Source: Azospirillum sp.
GTDB lineage: Bacteria > Pseudomonadota > Alphaproteobacteria > Azospirillales > Azospirillaceae
DNA: 64,000 nt
Assembly (NCBI GenBank): GCA_016124535.1
Contig: WGNK01000016.1
Coordinates: 1-64,000 of the forward strand
Reading direction: 5' to 3'
The translations under genes and the position numbers were made by a program. Below the pieces are notes generated by a model. That model did not search any database. It worked only from the letters and a program-made list of their open reading frames with translations, and was not told where the DNA came from. Numbering within the stretch: position 1 is the first letter of the stretch; each line of letters begins with the position of its first letter. This document shows, in pieces, positions 53,757-63,882 of the stretch.

Positions 53757-54962
53757 ATGACTGCGCAAAATTCCGGGCGGGCGCAAAATTCCTGGCGAGC
53801 AAGGACCCGACTGGTCCACGGCGGCACCGAGCGCTCGCGCTTCGACGAGACCTGCGAAGCGATCTTTCAGACCTCGGGCTATGTTTACCAGAGCGCCGAC
53901 GAGTGTGAGGCGGCCTTTGCCAATGACGGCAGCCGCTACGTCTATTCGCGCTTTCGCAATCCCACCGTCGCGATGTTCGAAGACCGCATCGCCGCCTACG
54001 AGGGCGCGGCGCGCGCCTTTGCCACCGCAAGCGGCATGGCGGCGGTCAATGCCGCGCTGATGTGCCAGCTCAAGGCCGGTGATCACATCGTGGCGCCCCA
54101 TGCGCTGTTCGGCTCGTGCCTCTATATTGTCAAGGACCTGGCGCCGAAATACGGCATTCGCACCACCCTGGTCGACGGCACCGATCTGGAGCAATGGCGC
54201 GCGGCGCTGTCCCAACCGACCACCGTGGTATTCTTGGAATCGCCGTCCAACCCGTGCCTGGAGGTGGTAGACCTGCGGGCGATCGCGGAACTGGCCCATG
54301 CCGCCGGGGCGCGGGTGGTGGTCGACAACGTGTTCGCCACCCCGGTGCTGCAGCGGCCGCTCCAGCTGGGGGCGGATGTCGTGGTCTATTCGGCGACCAA
54401 GCACATCGACGGCCAGGGCCGCTGCCTGGGCGGCGTCGTGCTGTGCGACAACGCCTTTGCCGAGCTGCTGCATCCCTATCTGCGCCACACCGGGCCGGCG
54501 CTGGCTCCGTTCAATGCCTGGCTGCTGCTGAAGGGGCTGGAGACGCTGGAACTGCGGGTCGCGGCCCAGGTCGCTTCGGCGGCGGCGGTTGCCGGTTTCC
54601 TGGAGGGGCACCCGGCGGTGGCCAAAACCATCTATCCGGGACTGGAGAGCCACCCCCAGCATGCCTTGGCCCAGACCCAGATGAGCGGGGGCGGACCCCT
54701 GGTCTGCTTCGAGATCAAGGGCGGCAAACCGGCGGCGTTCCGCGCGATGAACGCGCTGGAGCTGATTCTGATCTCCAACAATCTGGGCGATTCCAAGAGC
54801 CTGATCTGCCATCCGGGCACCAGCACCCACCAGCGTCTGACCGATGCCGAACGGGCCCGGGTCGGCATCGGTCCGGCGACGGTGCGGCTTTCGGTCGGGC
54901 TGGAGGATGCCGACGACCTGATCGCCGATCTCGATCAGGCGCTGGCCAGGTCGGTCGGATGA
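53757..54962 (+). CDS. metZ: O-succinylhomoserine sulfhydrylase (MetZ)
   Basis: A 401-residue PLP enzyme that makes homocysteine from O-succinylhomoserine and sulfide. Conserved blocks are YSRFRNPTVAMFEDRIAAYEGA, the PLP Lys in YSATKHIDGQG (about 215) and SLICHPGTSTHQRL. ATG at 53757 follows GGAGG; a four-codon frame ATGGAGGCGGCATGA starts at 53746 and overlaps it by ATGA. The start holds a short duplication (AQNSGR, AQNSWR). Probably controlled by the upstream SAM-II-like leader and terminator. Confidence 0.93.
   Translation: MTAQNSGRAQNSWRARTRLVHGGTERSRFDETCEAIFQTSGYVYQSADECEAAFANDGSRYVYSRFRNPTVAMFEDRIAAYEGAARAFATASGMAAVNAALMCQLKAGDHIVAPHALFGSCLYIVKDLAPKYGIRTTLVDGTDLEQWRAALSQPTTVVFLESPSNPCLEVVDLRAIAELAHAAGARVVVDNVFATPVLQRPLQLGADVVVYSATKHIDGQGRCLGGVVLCDNAFAELLHPYLRHTGPALAPFNAWLLLKGLETLELRVAAQVASAAAVAGFLEGHPAVAKTIYPGLESHPQHALAQTQMSGGGPLVCFEIKGGKPAAFRAMNALELILISNNLGDSKSLICHPGTSTHQRLTDAERARVGIGPATVRLSVGLEDADDLIADLDQALARSVG
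53763..53792. repeat. 12-bp direct repeat in the metZ start
   Basis: GCGCAAAATTCC occurs at 53763 and 53781, 18 bp apart, encoding a six-residue duplication at the dispensable N-terminus of MetZ. It looks like a slippage event. Confidence 0.7.
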
Positions 54963-54976
54963 CCTGTCGCAAAAAG

Positions 54977-54999
54977 CCCTCTCCCCGGCGGGGAGAGGG
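54977..54999. repeat. REP-like hairpin, copy B
   Basis: CCCTCTCCCC-GGC-GGGGAGAGGG, identical to the hairpin at 42873-42895, with similar flanks (AAAAAG before, CGGGCGAGG after). It lies just after metZ. Confidence 0.8.
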
Positions 55000-55086
55000 G
55001 CGGGCGAGGCGGCATTTTCCGCCCAAGGGGTTGATCGCTTCGAAAGCGTAGGGTACCTCTGGGCGTCCAGAGCATCGGGTATCGTC

Positions 55087-56421
55087 TTGCACCGCATCAT
55101 CCGTCGGCAGCGCCTGCGCCGCACCTTCAGCCGCCTGCGTCGGACCCGGCGCATCCTGACCTCGGCGCGGGCCTGGCGGCGGCGCCTGGTGTTCTGGGGC
55201 GGCGCGGCCTCGATCGGCGTCATGGCGGTGCTGTTCGCCTCGGCCGCCGACCAGGCGCAGGCCGCTTTCCACTGGGCGGTCGGGTTGTGGGCGCCGATGC
55301 CCTTCGTGATCATGCCGCTCGGTCTGGCGCTGTCGGCCTGGCTGACCCAACACTACTTCGCCAACGCCCAGGGCAGCGGCATACCCCAGGTCATGGCGGC
55401 GCGCCACCTGTCGCGCCCGGAAGCGCGCAGCCGGCTGCTGTCGCTGCGAATCGCCGCCGGCAAGGTGCTGCTGACCGTGTTCGGCCTGGCTTGCGGGGCT
55501 TCGATCGGCCGCGAAGGACCGACCGTGCAGGTCAGCGCCACCTTGATGCTGATGGCGGGCACCTGGGCCGGGCTCGGGCGCTATCCGGGCCTGATCCTGG
55601 CCGGCGGTGCGGCCGGGGTCGCCGCCGCGTTCAATACCCCGCTGGCCGGCATCGTGTTCGCGATCGAGGAGCTGGCGCGGAATTTCGAGCATCGCTCCAA
55701 CAGCTGGGTATTGAGCACCGTGATCATCGCCGGCCTGGTCGCGATGGCGCTGGTCGGCGACTACAACTATTTCGGCAGCACCGGCGCGGTGATCGGTTGG
55801 CACCATTGGTACGCGGTGATCGCCGCCGGTGTGATGGGCGGGGTCAATGGCGGATTGTTCAGCCTCGCCGTGGTCAAGGCCAGTGCCCGGCTGCCGACTC
55901 TGTTCGGCGGCCGGCTCGCGCGCCATCCGACCCTGTTTGCCGCGGCGTGTGGTCTGATCCTGGCGGCAATCGGCGCGGCCAGCGGTGGCATGACCTATGG
56001 CACCGGTTATGACGAGGCCCGCCTGGCGCTCGAGGGCAAAGAGTTGCTGCCCTGGGAGTTCGGTCCCTTGAAGCTGCTGGCCACCGTGGTCTCTACGATT
56101 GCCGGGATTCCCGGCGGCATCTTTGCGCCGTCGCTTTCGGTCGGGGCCGGTGCCGGCGCCTTCCTGGCCTCGGTGATGCCGGGCAGTCCGGCGGGAGCGG
56201 TGATCGTGCTCGGGATGGCCGGCTATTTCTCCGGCGTGGTCCAGGCGCCGCTGACCGCGGTGGTGATCATCGTCGAGATGACCGCCGGCCAGGGCATGCT
56301 GCTGCCGCTGCTGGTGACCTCGATCCTGGCCTCGGGCATCGCGCGGCTGATCTGCCGCGAGCCGATCTACCACGCTCTGGCGATGCGGATTCTGAACCGG
56401 CATACCTCTTCGGCCAGCTGA
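55087..56421 (+). CDS. ClC-family chloride channel/transporter
   Basis: A 444-residue membrane protein with the ClC selectivity motifs GSGIPQ, GREGPTVQ with the external gating Glu, and GIFAPSLSVGAG. It has no CBS domain. The Arg-rich first 45 residues are cytoplasmic. TTG at 55087 is used because no better start precedes the first helix. A proton-coupled antiporter role is possible but the internal proton Glu is not clear. It is followed by a TehA-like channel. Confidence 0.88.
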   Translation: MHRIIRRQRLRRTFSRLRRTRRILTSARAWRRRLVFWGGAASIGVMAVLFASAADQAQAAFHWAVGLWAPMPFVIMPLGLALSAWLTQHYFANAQGSGIPQVMAARHLSRPEARSRLLSLRIAAGKVLLTVFGLACGASIGREGPTVQVSATLMLMAGTWAGLGRYPGLILAGGAAGVAAAFNTPLAGIVFAIEELARNFEHRSNSWVLSTVIIAGLVAMALVGDYNYFGSTGAVIGWHHWYAVIAAGVMGGVNGGLFSLAVVKASARLPTLFGGRLARHPTLFAAACGLILAAIGAASGGMTYGTGYDEARLALEGKELLPWEFGPLKLLATVVSTIAGIPGGIFAPSLSVGAGAGAFLASVMPGSPAGAVIVLGMAGYFSGVVQAPLTAVVIIVEMTAGQGMLLPLLVTSILASGIARLICREPIYHALAMRILNRHTSSAS

Positions 56422-56524
56422 GGCGGGGCCGCCATGACGGCGCGTTCGGAGTTGGCGCTTGACCGGCGCGGGCGTGGTGTCGGATCAAGCCCGGCGGGGC
56501 GGCCAGGGCAGGGGGATCGGCAGG

Positions 56525-57511
56525 ATGCGTGCGGCGTTGAGCGGGCAGCTGGGGTGGCTGCGCCATGTCCCGGTGCCGCTGTTTGCGGCCCCGATGGGGC
56601 TGTGCGGTCTCGGCTTCACCTGGCGCCGGGCCGGCGAGGTCCTGGAGATGCCGCCTGCGGTGGGCGGCGCCTTGCACCTGATCGGCGCGGCGGTATTCGT
56701 GGCCCTGGCGGCGCTCTATCTGGCCAAGTCGATCCGCCACTGGCCGTCGGTGGTCGCGGAATTCAACCACCCGCTGCGGATCAACTTTTTCTCGGCGATC
56801 GCCATCGACGTGATGCTGATTGCCGGCGCCGTGCTGCCCTTCGGCCGCGTCGTCGCCGAGGGTCTGTGGCTGCTCGGCGCGGTCGCCCAGATGGTACTCG
56901 CGGTGGCGATTGTCGGGCGCTGGATGACCCGGCCGCTCGACATCCAGCAGGTCAACCCGACCTGGTTCATTCCGGTGGTCGGGCCGATCCTGGCGCCGCT
57001 GGCCGGCGTGCCGCTTGGTTATGGCGAGGCGGCGAGCCTGCTGTGGGGCGTCGGGATGCTGTTTTGGCTGGTGCTGTTTCCGATCGTCCTGCTGCGTATC
57101 GTCTGCCATGGCGGGTTGCCGTTGCGCCTGGCGCCGACCCTGTTCATCCTGCTGGCGCCGCCAACCCTGGGGCTGGCCGGCTGGATGGCCTTGGGCGAGG
57201 CCGCTTTCGGCGGCCACGCCTTCGACATGGTCGCACGCCTGCTGGCGGCGACCGGCTTCTTTATTGCCCTGGTCCTGCTCAGCCTGGCTCGGCCGTTCCT
57301 CAAGGTACCGTTCGGCCTACCCTGGTGGGCCGCGACCTTCCCTTCGGCCAACCTCGCCTCTGCCACCCTGATCTATCATGCCGCGGTCGGCGGTCCGTTT
57401 ACCGCGGTGCTCGCGGTTGCCAGCCTGCTCGGCGCCAGCCTGACGGTGGCGGTGATCGCGGTACGAACGGTCCGGGAGTTGATCGCCGGCCGCCTGTTCG
57501 TGCCCGAGTGA
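56525..57511 (+). CDS. TehA/SLAC1-family anion channel or tellurite-resistance protein
   Basis: A 328-residue protein with about ten hydrophobic segments. LRHVPVPLFAAPMGLCGLGFTWRR at the start and NPTWFIPVVGPILAPLAG in the middle are typical of TehA/SLAC1. ATG at 56525 gives the family start. In E. coli overexpressed TehA confers tellurite resistance; related plant proteins are anion channels. Adjacent to a ClC gene, suggesting anion or turgor control. Confidence 0.85.
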   Translation: MRAALSGQLGWLRHVPVPLFAAPMGLCGLGFTWRRAGEVLEMPPAVGGALHLIGAAVFVALAALYLAKSIRHWPSVVAEFNHPLRINFFSAIAIDVMLIAGAVLPFGRVVAEGLWLLGAVAQMVLAVAIVGRWMTRPLDIQQVNPTWFIPVVGPILAPLAGVPLGYGEAASLLWGVGMLFWLVLFPIVLLRIVCHGGLPLRLAPTLFILLAPPTLGLAGWMALGEAAFGGHAFDMVARLLAATGFFIALVLLSLARPFLKVPFGLPWWAATFPSANLASATLIYHAAVGGPFTAVLAVASLLGASLTVAVIAVRTVRELIAGRLFVPE

Positions 57512-57538
57512 CCGGGTCTGGTCGAACCGGTCTCGCGG

Positions 57539-57877
57539 TCAGGAACAGCCGGGTTTGTTCATCAAACGGCAATTGAAGCGCTGGGCCAGATCGACCATCT
57601 CGGCGCCCGCCGCGAGCTGCTCGGTCCGCAGCGCCTGGATTTGCGCCAGCGGCGTCGAATAGGCCATTTGCGCCTGCCGCAGGCACTCCAGATAGCCGGG
57701 CATGGTGTCGAGATAGACTCGCACGTCGCCCTGGCAGGCGATGATCAGGTCGGCATTGCCAAAGGTCTGGGCGGCGTCGGCGCAGGCCGGGGCGGGGGGA
57801 CGGCTGCAAACCGCGGTTTGGGCCTGCGCCATCGCGGGCAGAACCAAGACGATCAAAGCCAGGAAGATGGTGCGCAT
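57539..57877 (-). CDS. Cys-rich small secreted protein
   Basis: A 112-residue protein with a signal peptide ending at AQAQT. The mature part has six cysteines (AVCSR, PACAD, IIACQGD, LECLR, FNCRL, PGCS), enough for three disulfides, and helical content. A ribosome site AGGAGAG precedes ATG at 57877. I recognise no family. It lies 58 bp after the Tex stop on the same strand, possibly co-transcribed. Confidence 0.7.
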   Translation of the reverse strand: MRTIFLALIVLVLPAMAQAQTAVCSRPPAPACADAAQTFGNADLIIACQGDVRVYLDTMPGYLECLRQAQMAYSTPLAQIQALRTEQLAAGAEMVDLAQRFNCRLMNKPGCS

Positions 57878-57935
57878 ACGTCTCTCTCCTTCGGGTTTGG
57901 GAAACGGGGGAACCGGCACGCGGCGCCCGAAGCGC

Positions 57936-60392
57936 CTACCCCTTGCTCCGCTGAGCCAGGGCGCGGGCGAAGGCTTCGGCCAGGGCGCCATCCGCTCCAC
58001 CGGCCGCGGATTTCGGGGCGGCGGCGGCCGGGGCCGGCTTTTGACCGGGCCCGGAGTCGCGGCGGCGCTCGGGCGCCGCGTCGGGACGGGATTTCGGCGG
58101 GCGTGCCTTTTCGGGAGCGCGGAAGGTGTTGGGCGATGGCTTCGGCGCGGCGCCGGCAGCGGGCCGGGTTCCGCCCGGCCTGGCGCCGGCCGACCGGTTG
58201 GCTGCGGCGGCACCGGTCGGCTCGTCCAGGCGCATGGTCAGGGCGATGCGCTTGCGCGCCTGGTCCACCTCCATCACCTTGACCCGGACGATGTCACCGG
58301 CCTTGACCACGGTATGCGGGTCTGTGACGAATTTATTCGCGAGCTGGGAGATGTGGACCAGCCCGTCCTGGTGGACCCCGACATCGACGAAGGCGCCGAA
58401 GGCGGCGACATTGGTCACCACCCCCTCCAGGACCATGCCGGGCTCCAGATGCTTGAGTTCTTCGACGCCCTCCTTGAAGGTCGCGGCGCGGAATTCCGGG
58501 CGGGGGTCGCGCCCGGGCTTCTCCAATTCGGCGACGATGTCGGCGACGGTCGGCACGCCGAATTTCTCGTCAGTGTAGTCGGCGGGGTCGAGTTCGCGCA
58601 GGAACCGGGCGTCACCGATCACGCTGCCGAGGTCGCGGCCGGTCCGCTTCAGGATCCGTTCGACCACCGGATAGGATTCGGGGTGCACCGCCGAAGCATC
58701 GAGCGGATCGTCGCCCTGGCGGATGCGCAGGAAGCCGGCGGCCTGTTCGAAGGTCTTGGGGCCGAGGCGGTCGACCTCGCACAGCTGGCGCCGGCTGCGG
58801 AAGGTGCCGTGGCTGTCGCGGAATTCGACGATGTTGCGGGCGACCGTCTCATTGAGGCCGGAGACCCGCGCCAGCAGCGGCACCGAGGCGGTGTTGAGAT
58901 CGACCCCGACCGCGTTGACGCAGTCTTCGACCACGGCGTCCAGCGCCTTGGCCAGCTTGGTCGTCCCGACATCATGCTGGTACTGGCCGACCCCGATCGA
59001 TTTGGGATCGATCTTGACCAGTTCGGCCAGGGGGTCCTGCAGGCGCCGGGCGATCGAGACCGCGCCGCGCAGGCTGACATCGACGCCGGGGAATTCGGCA
59101 GCGGCGAATTCCGACGCCGAATAGACCGAGGCACCGGCTTCCGAAACCACCAGCTTGGTCAGCTTCAGTTCGGGGTGGCGCCGCATCAGGTCGCCGGCCA
59201 GCTTGTCGGTCTCGCGGGACGCGGTGCCATTGCCGATGCTGATCAGCTCGCTGCCGTGGCGCGCCGCCAGGGCCGCCAGCACCGCGATTGAGCCATCCCA
59301 ATCGTTGCGCGGCACATGGGGATAGATGGTGGCGGTCTCCAGCAGCTTGCCGGTGGCGTCGACCACCGCGACCTTGACCCCGGTACGCAAGCCCGGATCG
59401 AGACCGATGGTCGGGCGCGGTCCGGCCGGCGCCGCCAGCAGCAGATCATGCAGATTGCGCGCGAAGATGCGAATTGCCTCCTGTTCCGCGCGTTCGCGCA
59501 GGTCCGCCATCTGGTCGGTCTCGATATGCGGGCGCAATTTCAGCTTCCATGCCCAGCGCGCGGTATCGACCAGCCAGCGGTCGCCGGCGCGGCCCTGGTC
59601 GGAAATGCCGAAATGCGCCGCCACCGTGACTTCGCAGGGATGGGGCGCGGCGTCGGGCTCGCCGATTTCCAGGCGCAGATCGAGCACGCCGGCGGCGCGG
59701 CCGCGGAACAGGGCCAGCGCCCGATGCGACGGCACCAGCTTCAACGCTTCGGAATAGTCGAAGTAATCCGAGAACTTGGCGCCTTCGCCGCGCTTTTCCT
59801 CGATCACCGAGGCGCCGATCCGGCCTTCATTGGCCAGACGCTCGCGCAGACGTCCGACCAAGGCGGCATCCTCGCCGAATCGCTCGACCAGAATGTGGCG
59901 AGCCCCTTCCAGTGCGGCCTTGGTATCGGCGATCCCCCTGTCGGTATCGACGAATCCGGCGGCTTCGGCTTCGGGCTCGCGGGTCGGATCGGCGAACAGG
60001 CGATCGGCCAGCGGCTCCAGCCCGGCCTCGCGCGCAATCTGGGCCTTGGTCCGCCGTTTCGGACGATAGGGCAGATAGAGGTCTTCCAGCCGGGTCTTGG
60101 ACTCCGCAGCGGTGATTTCGGCGGCCAGTTGGTCGGTCAGCTTGCCTTGTTCGGCAATGCTTTGCAGCACCACGGCGCGGCGGTCGTCGAGTTCGCGCAG
60201 ATAGACCAGCCGCTCGGCAAGGGTGCGCAACTGGGTATCGTCGAGGCCGCCGGTCGCTTCCTTGCGGTAGCGTGCGATGAACGGCACGGTCGCGCCCTCA
60301 TCGAGCAGTCCGATCGTGGCGGTGACCTGGGCCTCGCGGACCCGGAGTTCTTCGGCTAGGCGGAAACTGAGGCTCGGCATGGGCGATTGCAC
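57936..60392 (-). CDS. tex: Tex, RNA-binding transcription accessory protein
   Basis: An 818-residue protein with an N-terminal helical domain, a YqgF-like domain ([19 protein letters not shown]), helix-hairpin-helix motifs ([21 protein letters not shown]) and a C-terminal S1 domain ([34 protein letters not shown]). The tail after about residue 720 is Pro/Ala/Arg-rich and variable, ending in an acidic-amphipathic helix. The start may be either ATG at 60392 or the one four codons later. Confidence 0.95.
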   Translation of the reverse strand: MQSPMPSLSFRLAEELRVREAQVTATIGLLDEGATVPFIARYRKEATGGLDDTQLRTLAERLVYLRELDDRRAVVLQSIAEQGKLTDQLAAEITAAESKTRLEDLYLPYRPKRRTKAQIAREAGLEPLADRLFADPTREPEAEAAGFVDTDRGIADTKAALEGARHILVERFGEDAALVGRLRERLANEGRIGASVIEEKRGEGAKFSDYFDYSEALKLVPSHRALALFRGRAAGVLDLRLEIGEPDAAPHPCEVTVAAHFGISDQGRAGDRWLVDTARWAWKLKLRPHIETDQMADLRERAEQEAIRIFARNLHDLLLAAPAGPRPTIGLDPGLRTGVKVAVVDATGKLLETATIYPHVPRNDWDGSIAVLAALAARHGSELISIGNGTASRETDKLAGDLMRRHPELKLTKLVVSEAGASVYSASEFAAAEFPGVDVSLRGAVSIARRLQDPLAELVKIDPKSIGVGQYQHDVGTTKLAKALDAVVEDCVNAVGVDLNTASVPLLARVSGLNETVARNIVEFRDSHGTFRSRRQLCEVDRLGPKTFEQAAGFLRIRQGDDPLDASAVHPESYPVVERILKRTGRDLGSVIGDARFLRELDPADYTDEKFGVPTVADIVAELEKPGRDPRPEFRAATFKEGVEELKHLEPGMVLEGVVTNVAAFGAFVDVGVHQDGLVHISQLANKFVTDPHTVVKAGDIVRVKVMEVDQARKRIALTMRLDEPTGAAAANRSAGARPGGTRPAAGAAPKPSPNTFRAPEKARPPKSRPDAAPERRRDSGPGQKPAPAAAAPKSAAGGADGALAEAFARALAQRSKG

Positions 60393-60661
60393 TCGAAAGG
60401 ACCGTTTCGCGGCTCGTCATACTCCCACCGCGGCACGCGGCCAATGTTCTTATTCGGCCACGCTACGATTGCCGGGACGGGGGGCTTCCTGGGGGCAAGG
60501 CGGCAAGCGGACCGCCGCGGACTTGCGGCGATCGGCCGCCCACAATCTCCGCTGGACTGGCACGCCCCTTGCCTTTATCATTTTTAAGCGTCGTGCCTAT
60601 GATCATTTAAATGAACAGTCGATGGCATCAGCTGTCAATCAATAAGACAGGAGAATCCAAT

Positions 60662-61078
60662 ATGGACAGCTCGAAGTCAGCATCCCAAAGATCTCGTTCG
60701 AAGCTTGCTGCCAGTGAAGACTTGAGCGAAAAACGCACCGGCGCGAAGCATAGTCGCTATGCCATTCGTGTGGGTTCACTGAGTTCCACTGGGCCGGATC
60801 ATCGGCGGTCGCCGACGAGTCACCTCGAAGAGGTCTCCCGGAGCTTGCACGACGCGGTCGGCGAACTCGACGATCTGCTGTTTCAGCTCGACCACGCCAG
60901 CCCGCGCTGTCAGGCCGACGTCCACGAAGCGATCGGCTGTATCATGGACGCGCTGCAGCGTTTGGCGCGGGCGCAGCAGCAGCTCGGCCGGGTCGGCGGG
61001 TCGGGTGGCACGCCGCGCCTGTTGCCGCATCTGGCCGCGCTGAATCACCTGCGCTTCTCATCATCCCTTCGCGCCTGA
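60662..61078 (+). CDS. hypothetical protein
   Basis: A 138-residue cytoplasmic protein. The first 60 residues are Ser/Lys/Arg-rich and probably disordered. A helical, weakly coiled part follows (HLEEVSRSLHDAVGELDDLLFQLDHA, DALQRLARAQQQLGRV). No family recognised. ATG at 60662 follows ACAGGAGAATCC, a good ribosome site. The start region and 270-bp upstream spacer are less GC-rich than neighbours. An 18-bp tandem repeat spans its stop codon. Confidence 0.55.
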   Translation: MDSSKSASQRSRSKLAASEDLSEKRTGAKHSRYAIRVGSLSSTGPDHRRSPTSHLEEVSRSLHDAVGELDDLLFQLDHASPRCQADVHEAIGCIMDALQRLARAQQQLGRVGGSGGTPRLLPHLAALNHLRFSSSLRA

Positions 61079-61100
61079 GCAACCCTTCGCGCCTGAGCAA
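61065..61100. repeat. 18-bp tandem repeat across a stop codon
   Basis: CCCTTCGCGCCTGAGCAA occurs at 61065-61082 and 61083-61100, with a partial third start (CCCTTCGGG) next. The first copy contains the TGA that ends the preceding gene. Confidence 0.8.
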
Positions 61101-61210
61101 CCCTTCGGGTCCGGGTTTCATCTACTGGCCCGCGTCTCCTTCCGGCGCCTCGGCTTTGCGTCAGGTCTGAATACCGCCGTGGCCGCCGGGCCGGTCGTCA
61201 GCAGGCACGG

Positions 61211-63373
61211 TCAGCGTCCGCGGGCACGGTCCACGGCGTTGATCACCGGGGTCGCCCGCAGCGCCGCGATGATATTGCTCAGGTGCTTGACATCCTTCAC
61301 ATCGATGTCGATCAGGATTTCGAAGAAGTCCTGGCTGCGGCTGGTGATCTTCAGATTGGTGATGTTGCCGCCGTTCTTGCCGATCACCGTCGACAGCGAA
61401 CCCAGGCTGCCCGGCTCGTTGGCGACCAGCAGGCTGATGCGGCCGACATGATCTTCCGGATTGTCGGGGCCGGAGTCCCAGGCGACATCGATCCAGCGCT
61501 CCGGCGCGTCGTGGAAGCTCTCCAGGGTTTCGCAATCGATGGTGTGGATGGTCACGCCCTTGCCGGTGGTGACGATACCGACGATGCGGTCGCCGGGCAG
61601 GGGGTGGCAGCAGCGGGCATAGTGAACCGCCATGCCGGGGATCAGGCCGCGGATCGGCAGGGGGTGGTCGCGGCCCTTGGCCTTGGGGCGCGGCCGGACC
61701 AGGGCCTGGACCGCGGCGGCCTTGTCGTCACGCTCGGCCTGGGCCTTGTGGCCCGGGAAGACCGCGTTGAACACCTCTCGCGGCGAGTTGAGCCCGGCCC
61801 CGATATTGGCGTAGAGATCCTCGATGGTCGGTACCTGGAAGATGCGCAGGACGCCCTCGACCGCCTTGTCGGAGAATTCATAGCCTTCGTGGCGGAACAG
61901 TTTGAGCAGCATCGCCTTGCCCAGCGTCAGGTATTGCGACCGCTGCTGACTGCGCAGGAACTTGCGGATCCGCGACTTTGCCTTGCCGGTGACGACGAAG
62001 CGCTCCCAGCTCGGCGCCGGGGTCTGCGCCTTGGAGGTGACCACCTCTACCTGGTCGCCATTCTGCAGCTGGGTTCGCAGTGGCAGCATGCGGCCATTAA
62101 TCTTGGCGCCGACGCAAGTGTCGCCAACCTCGGAATGGACGGCATAGGCGAAATCGACCGGGGTCGCTCCCCGCGGCAAGGCAATCAGATCGCCCTTCGG
62201 CGTAAAGCAGAAGACCTGGTCCTGGTAGAGTTCGAGCTTGGTATGCTCCAGGAATTCTTCGGGCTTTTGCGCGTGCTCCAGGATTTCGAGCAACTCGCGC
62301 AGCCAGCGGTATTCGCGGGCTTCGGCGCGGGGCTGGCCCTGCTTATAGGCCCAGTGGGCGGCGACGCCGAGTTCGGCAATCTCGTGCATCGCCTGGGTGC
62401 GGATCTGGATTTCGACCCGCTGGCGTTCCGGACCGATCACGCCGGTATGGATGCTGCGGTAGCCGTTGGGCTTGGCGGTCGAAATGTAGTCTTTGAAGCG
62501 TCCCGGCACCACCGGATACCGGCCATGAATCACGCCGAGCGCCTGGTAGCAGTGCTCCACGGAGTCCACGATGATGCGGAACGCCATGATGTCGGACAGC
62601 TGCTCGAAAGTGACGTTCTTGCGCTGCAGCTTCTGCCAGATCGAATAGGGCGACTTTTCGCGGCCGGTGACCACGGCGTCGGGCAAGCCCTGGTCGTGCA
62701 GGGTGCGGCGCAATTCTTCCAGAACCCGGCCGCTGCGGTTCTCGCCCTGGCTGCGCATTCGCGAAAGCTGGGCGAGCACCGAATCGCGGCCATCGGGGTT
62801 GAGTTCGGCGAAGGCGAGGTCTTCCAACTCGTCCTTCATCGAATGGATGCCGATCCGCTCGGCCAGGGGTGCGTAGATTTCCAGCGTCTCGCGGGCGATC
62901 CGCTTGCGCTTGTCGGGGTTCTTGAGGTGCCCCAGGGTGCGCATGTTGTGCAGGCGGTCGGCCAGCTTGACCAGCAGCACCCGGATGTCCTCGGACATCG
63001 CGAGCACCAATTTGCGGAAATTCTCGGCCTGCTTGTTCTGATCGTTCTGCAGCTCGATCCGCGACAGTTTGGTCACGCCATCGACCAGACGCATGACTTC
63101 GGGGGTGAATTGGCGCTGGAGGTCGTCGAGCGTCGCCAGGGTGTCTTCGACGGTATCGTGGAGCAGCGCCGTGACGATCGACGCGGTATCCAGCTTCATC
63201 TCGGTCAGGATGCCGGCGACTTCGAGCGGATGGGAGAAATACGGGTCGCCGGAGGCTCGCAATTGCGAGCCATGCGCCTTCATCGAAAAGACATAGGCGC
63301 GATTGAGCAGATCCTCGTCGGCCGAAGGGTCGTAGGCCCTGACTCTTTCGACCAGCTCGTATTGCCGTATCAT
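61211..63373 (-). CDS. rel: Rel/SpoT bifunctional (p)ppGpp synthetase-hydrolase
   Basis: A 720-residue stringent-response enzyme. The HD hydrolase domain has HDTVEDT and ADRLHNMRTL; the synthetase domain has GREKSPYSIWQKL, and RFKDYISTAKPNGYRSIHTGV; then TGS (VFCFTPKGDLIALPRGATPVDFAYAVHSEVGD) and C-terminal ACT. Both catalytic sites appear intact, as usual for the single Rsh of alphaproteobacteria. ATG at 63373 was chosen over the open frame to 63439. It follows rpoZ, the standard order. Confidence 0.95.
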   Translation of the reverse strand: MIRQYELVERVRAYDPSADEDLLNRAYVFSMKAHGSQLRASGDPYFSHPLEVAGILTEMKLDTASIVTALLHDTVEDTLATLDDLQRQFTPEVMRLVDGVTKLSRIELQNDQNKQAENFRKLVLAMSEDIRVLLVKLADRLHNMRTLGHLKNPDKRKRIARETLEIYAPLAERIGIHSMKDELEDLAFAELNPDGRDSVLAQLSRMRSQGENRSGRVLEELRRTLHDQGLPDAVVTGREKSPYSIWQKLQRKNVTFEQLSDIMAFRIIVDSVEHCYQALGVIHGRYPVVPGRFKDYISTAKPNGYRSIHTGVIGPERQRVEIQIRTQAMHEIAELGVAAHWAYKQGQPRAEAREYRWLRELLEILEHAQKPEEFLEHTKLELYQDQVFCFTPKGDLIALPRGATPVDFAYAVHSEVGDTCVGAKINGRMLPLRTQLQNGDQVEVVTSKAQTPAPSWERFVVTGKAKSRIRKFLRSQQRSQYLTLGKAMLLKLFRHEGYEFSDKAVEGVLRIFQVPTIEDLYANIGAGLNSPREVFNAVFPGHKAQAERDDKAAAVQALVRPRPKAKGRDHPLPIRGLIPGMAVHYARCCHPLPGDRIVGIVTTGKGVTIHTIDCETLESFHDAPERWIDVAWDSGPDNPEDHVGRISLLVANEPGSLGSLSTVIGKNGGNITNLKITSRSQDFFEILIDIDVKDVKHLSNIIAALRATPVINAVDRARGR

Positions 63374-63453
63374 GGTAGTCGGGCCCCGATGGCGGGCGCT
63401 CAAAGGGGCGGAGGCAGTCGGGTTGCGATTAAACGGCACCGTCCACCGCGGGT

Positions 63454-63882
63454 CTACTCGAATGGAAGATCGTCGAGGGGCGGTTCTCCGGAGTCGGCCC
63501 CGCGCGGAACGCCAGGCTCCTCCTCATCTTCCTCGCCATCGGCCAGCAGATCGAGATCTTCCTCGGCCTCGTCCCCGCCCAGGTCTTCCAGCGGGCCGGC
63601 CCAGCCGGTCTCTCCGGCCATCAGCTCGGCGATTTCCTCCTCAGGCTCGTCGGGTTCGACGTGCTTCTGGTGGCCCTTGATCAACTCGTTGCGCAAACCC
63701 TCGATCGCGACCGTCTCGTCGGCGATCTCGCGCAGGGCGACCACCGGGTTCTTGTCGTTGTCGCGGTCGATCGACAGCGGCGCACCCGACGCGACATCGC
63801 GCGCACGCTGGGCGGCGATCATCACCAGTTCGAACCGGTTGGGGATTTTGAGGACGCAATCTTCTACGGTAACCCGAGCCAT
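63454..63882 (-). CDS. rpoZ: RpoZ, RNA polymerase omega subunit
   Basis: A 142-residue omega subunit: [33 protein letters not shown], then [14 protein letters not shown]. The C-terminal half is a strongly acidic tail ([24 protein letters not shown]), longer than in E. coli but usual in this class. rel follows 80 bp later on the same strand. Omega contributes to the ppGpp binding site of RNA polymerase, which fits the pairing. ATG at 63882 chosen from the conserved start. Confidence 0.95.
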   Translation of the reverse strand: MARVTVEDCVLKIPNRFELVMIAAQRARDVASGAPLSIDRDNDKNPVVALREIADETVAIEGLRNELIKGHQKHVEPDEPEEEIAELMAGETGWAGPLEDLGGDEAEEDLDLLADGEEDEEEPGVPRGADSGEPPLDDLPFE

